Below, piece after piece: positions 10,860 to 26,765 of a DNA stretch of 64,000 nt. Numbering within the stretch: the first letter of the stretch is position 1; every line of letters begins with the position of its first letter. The notes beneath the pieces were generated by a model. The model searched no databases. It was given only the letters and a program-made list of their open reading frames with translations, and had not been told where the DNA came from. Source of the DNA: Actinostola sp. cb2023 (taxonomy: Eukaryota > Cnidaria > Anthozoa > Actiniaria > Actinostolidae); the NCBI GenBank assembly GCA_033675265.1, contig JAUJYZ010001413.1, positions 1-64,000 of the forward strand. The letters are read 5' to 3'. The position numbers were made by a program, and so were the translations under genes.

Positions 10860-12246
10860 CCAGACGGCTCGGATCTAATTGGCCGATAAAACACGGGTTT
10901 TAAACACGCTCATTTCACATACAAACGCATACGCTGATTCATGTGGGCCCACTCTGAAAGATGTCGTTTCATTAGCAAAAACAAACGCGCCTTCATTACA
11001 ACGAACAAACGAAAGACGTTATCAGAACCATCTGACCATGAATATGCAACCTCAACTGGACGTCCCAGTACGTACTGCAGACGGACGATTCGGAGATCTT
11101 TATCTATACTCACCGACACATAGTCTCCCTCGTCACGCAACTGTCATTGTCATAATGCCCGAGTGTACGCTCATTGAGCGTCTTTTATTAACAAAGCTAA
11201 GTACAATGTAAGTACAATACAAAACCTTCTGGCACTCTGGCACCCGAGGACGTGCTGTCACGTTTCACGAATCTGAACTTCGGTAATCACGAATCACAGC
11301 TCTCACAATTTGCAAATCACGAGTCACAGGCAAATAGATTTTCGCGGATCACGGATCAAATATTGGGCTTTTCCCGATTCACGAACTGAATTTAGGCTGA
11401 ATCACGGATTCTTCGTCCATGTGCAACCAAATTTCGAAATATTATTTCCTTTGCCAAATAAAATAAAATGCTTATGAGCTTGTAGAGCTATCAAAATAAC
11501 AACTCTGGGCCAAATTTTGGAGCAGAAGAGTATTTCTTTACCGAGCTATGGGCGAACGAAGTTTCCAAAGGTGTAAATGTATGGCGGCGCCATGTTGGAT
11601 GATAAGCTGATGTCCTCCAACATGCAGGCAGCCAAGATTTCAAAAATTAAATTCAAGCTTAGAGTTGATATACATCACTTAATTTCACTATAAATAGAAC
11701 TTCTAAACATGTAGAAAACTAAAAACATTTAATTTGGTACAAATTTGTTGTTTTCCACGACTTTTCAGAGACGTGGCTAGCAGCCGACTAGCGTTTGGTA
11801 AGACTATTAGTAGTTGCGTGACACAAACTCGGACACAAAACATCGAGCCCATATCTGAAAATGATATCATGCGTACTGATTTTTAAGATCAGCAAACTGG
11901 TTTCTTTCTGGCGCAAACAGCCTATATGATCTGAAAGAGTTTGTCTGAAAGAACATTTTTGGAAAGTTTCAATGGTATAGGATAAAATCTAAAAAAGTTA
12001 TCGGGTTAGTATGGGATTTTGCCGTCATGCGTTACAAGCCTCGTTTTGATGTTTTTTCAGAAATTAAATCGTTCATAACTTCGCAGAGATATATAATTTT
12101 GTCATGAAAATTCTACATTCTACTTATATAACTATATTCTTTTAGAGGAAAGGGTTAAATCGTGTAATTAATCATTTTGAAAAAACGGCCGGTTTTTCTA
12201 TGACGACAAGTTTTGCATTCACCTTCTCATGCATACTGATTCTTAA
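10860..12246. other. No gene seen; fragments of dispersed repeats
   Basis: 10910-11190 is an inverted, diverged relative of material at 8065-8520 and 24930-25010 (CATACAAACGCA, GTCTCCCTCGTCACGCAACT, GCTCATTGAGCGTC). 11250-11430 has repeated ATCACGRRTCAC words. 11870-12003 (AGATCAGCAAACTGGTTTCT...) is repeated at 14032-14153. No frame with recognisable protein similarity. Confidence 0.6.
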
Positions 12247-14029
12247 GGTATCAGGGTACCCCAAACGACCATTATGCACGCAACACGCTCTAGCGCGTAC
12301 TCGTTACGTTAAAACCTCTATAAAGTATACATTTTCTGAAAGCTGAATAAATGCAGAATTCAATAAAACAATTAGTTCTTAGAACAAAAACAGTATATTT
12401 GAAATAGGTAAAAAAGTTCAGATTTTCACATCACTATCATCGCCGAGGTCCCATACAGCCGCAATTTATCGAAAATCCTCAACTAATACCATTACTAGCC
12501 GTTTCTAATAGAAAGTGAAGTGCTGCGAGTTGAATTTAGTTGCAAAATGTAACTGTGAACTTTCATTCTACATTTCAGCAAATGACATGATATATTTTAA
12601 ACTTCTACGTTTGGGCTTCCTGTGCTTCATTGTGGCTTCTGTCATAAAACATGAATTTATTTCGCTTGATAATACACACATCTTCCTTTTCATCACGTTT
12701 AATCACAAGCCAGTCTTGAATATTAGTACGTATTACACTGTAGAATATGAGGGAGAAGATTTATGCAGTAGTATTTTAGTCGAACTTGAAACGGTCGATG
12801 CGAGGTAAAATAAAGTACATGTAAGCTTATTTACCGTCATCGTAGAACGAACTTTGACGGCTTCTGCTCCATTAAATTACCTTGAACATATACCAGTAGA
12901 TGAATAAAACTTAAGAACATCTAGATTTAATATAGATGTGTAGATGACCAGCTATTCGTTTGTTTATCAGTTCTAGCACCATTATCACGGCGAACTTTTA
13001 TTTCATCATCCCCCGTACACGGTTGGTAGACAATCTCGCCAAATATTCCTGACTGTATAGTCGCTATGAACATGTCAAGCGTATTGTATCACAGCGGCCA
13101 TGTTATTACCACCGCTGATCATAAGTACCGCACCGAAAATCATCGTGATGTCGAACCACGAGGTCATGACCAGTGACGTCATACTCAGAAATCATCTCGA
13201 TCGATTCCTCAAAGTCTCGAATCAAGCTGGATAATAAAGAGCCCAGTGAAACGCGTCCACACACAACACAGGAAGCCCATGTCCAGATTAGTATGAGATA
13301 TAGTTTACAAAAAAGGTGTCTCCGTTACCCGTTGCGCTTTTATACGGTCCTAAACTTCGAGCTCTGCAAAACTGGAAAACACTTTACAAAACAAGTTATA
13401 ACTTTCAAAGGAAACTGAATATTAAAATTCGGAGAAAATTTTTTGAAGAATATTTATTTGACAAAGTGTCTACCAAATTTCAGCTAAATCGGATAAAATC
13501 CCTTTGAACCGGAACTCAAAATGTGCGCTTGATTCATGGCTATTTTGTTTCCGAAATAAAGGCAAAAGAGTTTTCAAGTCAAGTAGCGCCTTTGTTTACA
13601 CAAGCGTCCTTAATCCACCACAAATATGTGATCCAATACCTGATGACATATGAATGGCAGTCAAAAGCAGATCGCCTTACAGTACGTAACACAACGTGGC
13701 AGGAAAACAAAGTTACTGCTGGCGGAAAATACGAGCATTTTGACCATGAGTGGTTTCGCATCGTTATTCAAGGATGTTTTGAGTGAGCAGTTACGATTTT
13801 TGGATACTTTCTTCGCATCTGAATCTTTGTGGAAAGTCTGTTGCGTGAGTACTGTTGACAGCTTGCTTGTCAACATCTTTTTGCATCAAATGAAACCAAA
13901 ATTCGTTTTTTGATTCTAACTTTTTAGGAAAAAAATATTTTTAGATTCTAGCTGTTTCTCAATTAGATTTGATTGTCAAAAAAAATCAAAACCGGTGGTT
14001 TGAAAGTTTTTTTGGGGTACTCTGATACC
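12247..14029. mobile_element. 1.78-kb transposon-like insertion with GGTATCAGGGTACCCC ends
   Basis: Terminal inverted repeats GGTATCAGGGTACCCCAAA (left) and TTTGGGGTACTCTGATACC (right, one mismatch) bound the segment. Flanks rejoin to a sequence present uninterrupted at 11870-12003: the left flank ends ...GATTCTTAA and the right resumes CGAAGATCAGCAAACTGG, whereas the uninterrupted copy reads GATTTTTAAGATCAGC. Three short frames inside (12515-12808, 13173-13418, 13523-13786) match nothing I recognise. The first starts with a hydrophobic stretch and ends at a GTAAAA donor-like site. Confidence 0.6.
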
Positions 14030-14172
14030 CGAAGATCAGCAAACTGGTTTCTTTCTGGTGCAAACAGCCTATATGATCTGAAAGAGTTTGTCTGAAAGAA
14101 CATTTCTGGAAAGTTTCGATGGTATAGGATAAAATCTCAAAAAGTTATCGGGAATGGCATTTATAGACTTTT

Positions 14173-15796
14173 TAAAGACCCTACGGATGGACCCTGCGGA
14201 TGGACCCTACGGATGGACCCTGCGGATGGACCCTGCGGATGGACCCTGCGGATGGACCCTGCGGATGGACTCTGCGGATGGACCCTGCGGATGGACCCTG
14301 CGGATGGACCCTGTGGATGGACCTGGCGGATGGATCAGATTTTTGTTTTCGAAAAAAGATTATAAATTAATTTAGAAGTGCATTTTACATTTTCACGCGG
14401 CATCACAAAAAAAACTTTGATTAATTTTACTTGAGTTTAGTATTATACTGAGGCGATCAGACATGACATGGCATACATCACTTGGGCGGATCTGTGAAGT
14501 GAGTCGACATGATACTGCTCGCTTCCGCTTGACGTAGAGGAGGGGGGAGGGGGTACTCCATGCATAATCTATAGGTGAGGGTGTACACTAGGACCGGCTA
14601 AAAATCCCTATATATCCTGTCTCACAGACCTATAAAAAAAACAATTCCATCTCAAATGCTGAAACCTAGTGCCCCATTTTAGACCAAACCGGAGGGCCGA
14701 TCAAAGTCCCATCTCCGATCTAAAAGAGCTGAGATGATACCCATCTCAGACCTAGAAGGCCAAAATCCCGCCCTGTCCAGCGGCACATACCCGTACAGCG
14801 TTTATATGGGAGTACCCTTCCCGGGTGTATGATTCAATTTCGGACACAGACTGAGAGGGAGTAATGCTCAAGATTATCAGTTCGTTGTCCAGCACGTAAA
14901 CATTGACCATCTCCAGTCACAAGACCCACATGAGAACTTCTTATCGAACGTTTCATCAATTATGGCTGAAACAAGACAGACACAAGACAGATAAGGCAAT
15001 ACAGACGATCAACAAATAAGGCGAGTTATTACAAGAAATGTGATTTTCCAAATTGCCTTTAAGTACCTTGAGTTGTTTTGTTTTTCTTGAAATGAAATTC
15101 GGCACTCGTGATTTATTAGGGTGCACTTTAAATTTAGTATGTTTAAAATTGATTGTTGTATGGATTATAATTATGCACACTGGTAAAAATGAAACTATAT
15201 ATGACTGAAATATACACGACACTATAAACAGACTGCCATCCAACTCTATTACCCGAGTTCCACTGCAACGCCGAGAAAATTACTGCACCGTAAAAGACAC
15301 TAGAACAGTCTCACAGGTCTCCACAGGACCAGCACCTTCAAGAAGTGACACTGCTGGTTCCAAAGCCACAGGACAGGACTAATAGGGAGTTTCATATTTC
15401 TGATACGAGTTTCATGTTTACGCAGGCTATGTTACGATGCGCAAAATACTCACAACTGCAACAAGCAGCTCGCAAAATACTGAGACCCATTTATAACTAG
15501 TTTGGATTTATATATATACTCATTATGCTACCTAACTAGATTTTTAATATAGATTCTTGCAACATTATAGATTTTATCATTTTAATATATATCGATTTTT
15601 TTTGTTTTTATAGTATTTTTACATTATTATTTTATACAGTTGGTGTGATGTCCTCGGATTTTACTGACTTAATAAATGTAGATGTAGATGTAGATGTTAT
15701 TACGTTTATATTTTCTATATTTCTATATATTTTCCAAAAAAATCCGGTCCATCCGCCGGGTCCATCCGCCAGGTCCATCCGCAGGGTCCATCTGCG
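14173..15796. mobile_element. Foldback element with 12-bp tandem repeats in its arms
   Basis: The left arm 14173-14333 is about 13 copies of CTGCGGATGGAC variants. The right arm 15743-15796 is about four copies in inverted orientation (GGTCCATCCGCC). Unequal, tandemly repeated arms flanking unrelated DNA are the layout of foldback elements. The middle (14340-15740) is AT-rich with no convincing gene; a short hydrophobic minus-strand frame at 14956-15243 is unsupported. Confidence 0.55.
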
Positions 15797-16324
15797 TTTT
15801 ACAGCGACCCGACGGTACAGCTACATGCATTGTATGGCTTTGCGTATTGGAATTTCGCCCGGCCTCTCGATCGAAGTTCTTCAGGGCTTTGCCTCGGAAA
15901 ATATAAGTGTTGTTGTCATGTTAGATCAGTCATACGTGTAAGCCATGGAAAAACTGGTATTCCAACGTAAAGAAATGAAATATTCATTAAAATAGAGGTC
16001 CTACATTGGACGGTACCAGAGCTGACGGCAACCGAAATGAGCGTAATTCTTGTTCTTTTCAGCACTGATAAATAAGTTTATTGCTTCATTGTTTCAAACA
16101 AATTCTCTTACATTAATAGTTTTTTAGGATTGATACTCGAGCTAGTCTTTTGTAATTGCGAGACAGGTACAATGTGCTCAGTATTCAGTGAATTCACCCG
16201 GCCTCTAGAAGTTTTATTTCCCCAGGGCTTTGCCTCGAGAAATATATTTTGGTGTTGTTGTCATACTGTTAGATCATTCCTACGTGTAAGCCATGCAAAA
16301 ACTGGTATTCCAATGGGAATTTCT

Positions 16325-16612
16325 CGAAATTGACCAATCACTGTGCACTTCCGGTTTTATTTGCAGCAACTCGTTTTATTTGCAGCAACTCGTTTTATTT
16401 GCAGAAGTCGTTAATTTGCAGCAATAGTGATTGGTCAATAAGCCAGTTCAGAGTTTAAGAATAAGGTTCAGTGTGCATGTGATTTTATCCCGATTATATC
16501 ACCTTCTTTTGTTAACGTTTGTGTGATTTTTAAATAACAAGAAGGTGATAAATTCGGGATAAAATCGCATGCGCACTGAACCTTATTCTTAAACTCTGAA
16601 CTGGCTTATGTT
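16325..16612. mobile_element. Two adjoining foldback units inside the tandem array
   Basis: ACCAATCACTGTGC is mirrored by AGTGATTGGT around short TTTATTTGCAGCAACTCG repeats. AAGCCAGTTCAGAGTTTAAG then begins a second unit that is closed by its inverse at about 16612 and contains an AGAAGGTGATA hairpin. Confidence 0.7.
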
Positions 16613-16883
16613 TCGTGTTCTAAAACTAGCCAAACTTGTTCAAACGCCGTGACAGATTTTAATGCTACTTTGGATGCTCCTATGGGCTCCTGACAGATAA
16701 TAGTTTTTACGGATCGATACTCGAGTCTCTTGTAATTGCGAGACAGGTACAACTATGCTATGGCCTGTGCATGCTTCAGTCAGTGAATTTCACGTGGCCT
16801 CTAGAAGTTTTATTTCCCCAGGGCCGTTCAGGTGACTCGGGAAATATAACTGAGTGTTCTTGTCATACTGATATCGTTAGATA

Positions 16884-17120
16884 TACAGTCATTCTCAAAA
16901 AGGTTGTCCAGTGAAAAGACTACAATATACAATAAAGTCACGTGATTCATTATGTATTCGATTTCCTCACGTGGAATTTCAATTTGAGATGCAAAAGTAC
17001 ACGATATCAACTCGCAGTTCGATTCCGCGTGCAAAAATTGAAAACATAATGAATCACATGACTTTATTGTAGCTAGTATTGTAGTCTTTTCATCTGGACA
17101 ACCTTTTTGAGAATGACTGT
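16884..17120. mobile_element. Inverted-repeat element, family C, inside the tandem array
   Basis: ACAGTCATTCTCAAAAAGGT at the left and its inverse at the right; the centre is diverged from the 9289 copy. It interrupts one unit of the 15836-17815 array and so post-dates that duplication. Confidence 0.8.
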
Positions 17121-17947
17121 AGGTCAAACTTAATGTAGACTATGGGTAAACAACGGGAAATAAAATTAAATATTCAATAGTAAAATAGTATAGAGGTCCT
17201 ACATTGGATGCACCAGAGCTGACGGCAACCCAAATGAGCGTAATTCTTGTTCTTTTCAGCGCTGATAAATAAGTTTATTGCTTCATTGTTTCGTATCAAT
17301 TATTTTTTTAGGATCGACACTCGAGTCTCTATTAGAGAGACTGCTGGTACGGCTATGACCTGTGTGTTATTCCGCACGCAATGAATTTCAGGGCCAGGCC
17401 CCTCGAAGTTTTATTTCCCCAGGGCCGCTTTGCCTCGGGAGATATAAGTGTTCTTTTCATACTGATATCGTTAGATCATACTTGTAGACCATGGAAAAAC
17501 TGGTATTCGAACGGGAAAGAAATGAAATATTCATTAAAATAGAGGTCCTACATTGGACGGTACCCAGAGCTGACGGCAACCCAAATGAACGTAATTCTAG
17601 TGTTCTTTTCAGCACTGATAAATAAGTTCATTACTTCGTTGTTTCAAACAAAGTATTTTGCAGATAAATTAATAGTTTTGGATACTCGAGTTTCTTGTAA
17701 TTGCGAGACAGGTACAACTATGGCCTGTGCTTTTTGGAATTTCAACCTGGCGGCCTCCGGCTCTAAGTGATTTTTATTTCCCCAGGGCCGCTTTGCCTCG
17801 GGAGATATCAGTGTTCTCAGTCACATTACTTCATCATATAATCACATAAAATCAGAAAACTTTAGCCAACAACTCAGGCAGTCAGAATCACGCAGAACAC
17901 GAAGACATAACGGTTACTGGTTACTGAGAACTTTACGCAAACTGAAG

Positions 17948-22448
<4,501 letters not shown>

Positions 22449-23020
22449 GTCCCGTTTACATTTGGAAGTTAAGTTTACTGACGGTAAACGAGTTACCGAA
22501 CCTTGGTAGAAATTAGAAAGCTATTGTTTGTTGAGCGGTTAACCTTAGTTTTCTGATTTGTACCTTGGTAAAGAGCTCAAGTGCAAACACGACATGAGTG
22601 ATGGTATGCCGTGTTACCATGACAACAGAAGCTCGCTGAAGACATACGGTCCAGCGTTTGTAACCCGGAGAATTCCTTGGATTCATTATTATACTATTTA
22701 TAGACACTATATTTACTGGACAATACAGCTGATAAATGGACAGTTTAGAACTAAGAAGCGTATAGATTATATATTTATATAAGTATTGATACATATTTAT
22801 TTATTGATTTATGCAGTGCGTTTTAGCGATCGCATTCTAAGAATGCAGTTATAAATATATTCATCTCAGTAGAAATTAAATATTCTTTAAAAATCATTCA
22901 GTCTGGTGAGTCAGTTTCTTGTCTCTATGGAAACCAGGGTAAATAATTCCAGATACTTCGTATTTTTCCTATTGACACCAATTAAGGGTGCACTAAAATG
23001 GGTACTGTAACAAGTCTCTA
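22449..23020. other. Downstream region of the IL-17-like gene, no gene seen
   Basis: AT-rich sequence with short hydrophobic frames on both strands but no conserved motif. It probably includes the 3' UTR; no clean AATAAA was located. Confidence 0.5.
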
Positions 23021-23021
23021 A

Positions 23022-23351
23022 TAAGAATAAGAATAAGAATAAGAATAGGAATAAGAATAAGAATAAGAATAGGAATAAGAATAAGAATAAGAATAAGAAT
23101 AAGAATAAGAATAAGAATAAGAATAAGAATAAGAATAAGAATAAGAATAAGAATAAGAATAAGAATAAGAACAAGAATAAGAATATATTAGAATAAGAAT
23201 AAGAATAAGAATAAGAATAAGAATAAGAATAGGAATAAGAATAAGAATAAGAATAAGAATAAGAATAAGAATAAGAATAAGAATAAGAATAAGAATAAGA
23301 ATAAGAATAAGAATAAGAATAAGAATAAGAATAAGAATAAGAATAAGAATA
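23022..23351. repeat. (AATAAG)n hexamer microsatellite
   Basis: Over 50 units of AAGAAT with a few AGGAAT variants and one short break near 23184. Phe/Leu frames on the minus strand are artefacts. Confidence 0.97.
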
Positions 23352-23359
23352 ATTCCGTA

Positions 23360-25100
23360 TACCTGTAGAATCGAGATACCGGGCTCTACTTGGATTCAGC
23401 TTTAGATGTCAGAACAAAAACTTCAAATACTTCTAAGAACTATGATATAAGTATGAAAACTAATGGAGAATATACAGAACAAATTTTAAATGTTCGGAAA
23501 AATCAGACGCCTCGAGCGGGAACCCATGCTCGAGAATCCATCGGTGCTCTGGACCGTATTTAAAGGTGTCGCCAAGGTTAGATTCAACCTGCCCTTGGAT
23601 ATCGAATAACGTAATTTTTTGGGAGGCCTATTAGCTCGTCATGTCCTTCGTTCGATGTCAGTGAATTTGAGTTCGTCTATATTTGTACTTCAGATGGTTT
23701 ATTCTGTGTTGGCGTTCCGGCTTGTGTTCTAAGAACTAGTAAGAAGTACTGTAAGAAAGTACAAAATAACGTCAAACACTTTGTAGATGAGAGAGTCATT
23801 TGAGAGGTTCCTTTTGAAGTTGGTGTATATTTTCGATCACTGACAACTACACAAGTCAAATAGCTCATGATCAGTCATAATTTATGAAAAATAAGCGTAA
23901 CTGATTTGCTGAGGATTATTAAGCAGTCCTTCTGCCCTAGTATAGGCAAGTGCTTTTATTAGAGAACAGTTAGAGCAAAAACTACTAAAACCTCAAGAAA
24001 TTACTTCAGAAAATATATTTAGTTAAAGCTTACTTTTCAACAAGACTCAGTCGTGTGTCGAGCACAACATGCAATTCTCCGACATTCAAAATGAAAAAGG
24101 ACTACTTTAAACCCGTCGAATTTCTTCTAAAGTAAAGTTGACATGAATTGTGAACTTCTAAACTTACCATGGATAAAGAATAGAATCCAAACGTTTACAC
24201 CGAACAAATCATGTTTTGTTTCATCAGAACTTCTCGCCATTTTTCTAAACTTCAGCGACTTCACCCTGGGTACCCCCCACGGGCCTGTAGCGCACGGCGA
24301 CTTCGGCTCTTCGACTCACGGAAAAGTGCACCAGAAAAGTACCACCGCACATCAGGCCATGAGGCGCAAAATGTCAAAATTAATATTTCTCAGCGTACGG
24401 TGAAGTTAGACGACTGATACTTATAAAGTGTTTAGAGAATACGGTAAAGTTTAATTATTCGAAGAAAAATTGAATTTTCACGTCATGTTGACAAAGATTA
24501 GGAGCAAAAACGTATTTGTCACGTGACCGAGTTTCATACCTTGTTTCAATATACACATGTACTGCGGGACGCGCGGGATGCGCACAGGAAGCCCAACATC
24601 ATACATTTACTAAAGCCAAGAACTTCTAGATCATTTTTTATATCATACGTACATTTCTATGCACAGGGAACCCAACATAATATACGTATTGCGCGCGTGC
24701 GCTCTACCACAGGAAACCCATCAAAAAAAGACGCAAATATCATTTTACTTGATTACTGTAATTAGTAATTACTCGTGTCCAGGCCTAGGCCGGGCACGGG
24801 TCTAAAAACACAAATTCTGTTTTTTTTGTACCGGTCGCAAATCTGCAATCGAGTGAGATTGGGAACGAGACCACATGGTTTATCAACACGCATCTCAACA
24901 CAACGACCTCTTTCTTCGCAACGAAGTATGTCTAATACGCTCATCTCACATACAAACGCACACGCCGTTAGCGGTAGACCTACTCTAAAAGATGTGAAGC
25001 GTTTTCGGACCAGGTCGTTCCGCGGACTCAAAATCATATCTGAAAAAGTCTTACGAGATATCAAATGCAAATGAGAACTGTGAACACAAACTACGAACAA
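23360..25100. other. No supported gene; partial family D element
   Basis: 24540-24760 carries blocks shared with the 47824-48195 element (GCACAGGAAGCCCAACAT, GCGCTCTACCACAGGAAACC, AGACGCAAATATCATTTT) but lacks its terminal repeats. 24930-25010 repeats words found at 10910-11000. A frame at 24143-24403 has no recognisable similarity. Confidence 0.5.
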
Positions 25101-25101
25101 A

Positions 25102-25371
25102 ATGACATGCAAAACAATGACTATTGACTTAATAACGAACTCTGAAGCTGAAAAGAACTACTCTGATTGCAAGAAAAGCACGAGCAAGACTGATCTTGAT
25201 GACCTGAACTTGAATGTCGTCATGTTGGACGAAGCGAAAGATAATCGTCAACGAAGCAACTGGAAAAGTACTTATTCAGCACATGTGGCTCTTACAGTCC
25301 TCACAGTAAATCTCGTCATTCTTTTGTTTTGTTTTATTGTGCTAAATGCTAGTAAAATACAGTTAGATTGA
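25102..25371 (+). CDS. Possible 89-residue tail-anchored protein, unrecognised
   Basis: The frame starts ATG at 25102. The first 60 residues are polar and acidic/basic mixed; the last 25 contain one hydrophobic segment (ALTVLTVNLVILLFCFIVL) followed by NASKIQLD, as in a tail-anchored protein. No family is recognised, no splice sites were tested and the neighbourhood is repeat-rich, so this may be a chance frame. Confidence 0.25.
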   Translation: MTCKTMTIDLITNSEAEKNYSDCKKSTSKTDLDDLNLNVVMLDEAKDNRQRSNWKSTYSAHVALTVLTVNLVILLFCFIVLNASKIQLD

Positions 25372-25465
25372 TATGCTTATACAATCAGTATTATTATTGT
25401 AGAAGCGATCGTTTATCTCGTCACGTCCTGTGTATGGAATTTCATGTATTCAGTGGAGGACATCA

Positions 25466-25633
25466 CAGGCCCGTAACAAGGGGAAAATTATTGTGGGGGG
25501 GGGGGGGGGGGGGTCACACAATCTAACGAGCGACGAAGTCGCGAGCTGTTAGGGGGGTGCGGGGCTACTCCCCCGAAAATTTTCAGGCATAGGATCTCTG
25601 AAATAGCAGTTTCCTCACCCTGCTACGGGCCTG
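25466..25633. mobile_element. Family F element with poly-G (CAGGCCCGTAACAAGGGG ends)
   Basis: CAGGCCCGTA at the left is mirrored by TACGGGCCTG at the right, with a run of about 18 G after GTGGGG. No clear target duplication. It belongs with the poly-G elements at 38307 and 48766 and the copy at 41648. Confidence 0.65.
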
Positions 25634-25916
25634 ACTCTTGATGATTGTGATATACTAGAGAAAGTGATGGATCTAATATGTACACAAGTATAATAATGTT
25701 ATGGTGACAATAAATGTACAACAATTCAGATCGCGTTATGCAAAGTATGTCCATTATAAATATACTCGTGTTGATGTGAATGTCATGGCCCTCTAGACGT
25801 GAGCGTGAACCAAGCAGAATACCTGTGAAAAAGTTGAAACGTCTCACTCAGAAAAGCAGAAAACTACAGAGATCTGTTTGGAGTTGTATACTGAAAACAC
25901 ACCGAAGTCTTCTAAA

Positions 25917-26048
25917 ATGCATCGTCTTGGTGTTAAATATACAACACGAACACGTCGCAAGGAAAAGAATAAAAGTTCAGTCAGGTTTGTAACTAAAGTG
26001 AGAAGAAAACCAATTTGTAAAGCACGCAATGCCAATCGGGTTCATTGA
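25917..26048 (+). other. Short basic reading frame, unrecognised
   Basis: The frame MHRLGVKYTTRTRRKEKNK... continues with KVRRKPICKARN to a stop at 26046. It is preceded in another frame by a basic stretch from 25780 (PVKKLKRLTQKSRKLQ). It could be a decayed basic-domain exon; no function is proposed. Confidence 0.15.
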
Positions 26049-26765
26049 TAAAGCCAGGTTGGAAAATATATTCGAGTGAAAATACACATGGAACTCGGAA
26101 GGGTAACAATAAATACTTGACACTGTTTTTACGTAATTTGTCAGTAAGTTTGAATGCATATTCATGGCATCAAATAAACTATGTCACGCAACTGTACATT
26201 CATTTGGCATACCCCGTAGTCAAGGGAGTTTTGTGTTGCTGGAGACCCATAGTGCGTCTTTCATTATGAACGAGTGAAAGCTCAATGAGCGTCTTGTTGT
26301 ATTTATAGTAGCCTCAAAAGCAATGGTTGGGCTGCCAACATACAGCGTTGCTATTTCTGACATTTTTTTAACAATACAACTATAATCAATATAAAAACAC
26401 CTCCTTGAGTTATAACATATGTCTAGAACAAAAGAATTCGAAGCCGGAAATACATGCAATTTTTAAAATACACTTCTAAACTGAAGACCGAACAAACCTG
26501 TTTTGAACAAGAACAATCTTAATTAATGTTAGTGTGATTAGCGGGGTTTTTTTGATTTTTTTTACGGTTTTACATAACTACAAACGTCTTCAAATAAAAG
26601 GATTTTTGAATCCAAAGTAAATGCGTGAGTGTTCAGGAAGCGTGCGATTTGTGAGTTTCAACTTTCAAGTGTCAATTAAGTCTATATTGATACGATTCTT
26701 GGAAGTTTCTCGATGCCTCAGCTCGTCAAACTATCCAAGCCATCGTAGCTAGTCAGACTAGCACA

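Larger units (their letters stand above)
15836..17815. repeat. Tandem array of a several-hundred-bp unit upstream of the IL-17-like gene
   Basis: Recurring blocks in fixed order: GATACTCGAG, ATTGCGAGACAGGTACAA, CCTCTAGAAGTTTTATTTCC, CTTTGCCTCGGGA, AGGTCCTACATTGGA and GAGCTGACGGCAACC. Units begin near 16128, 16709, 17308 and 17677, with a partial unit before. Length differences come from insertions (an inverted-repeat pair at 16325-16612 and a family C element at 16884-17120). The array ends about 130 bp before the putative first exon of the IL-17-like gene, so it may form its upstream region. Confidence 0.7.

Noticed and set aside
12515..12808. 97-residue frame with a hydrophobic N-terminal part followed by a donor-like GTAAAA
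   Set aside because: Inside a terminal-inverted-repeat element, no recognised family and no partner exon found; kept only as a note within that element.
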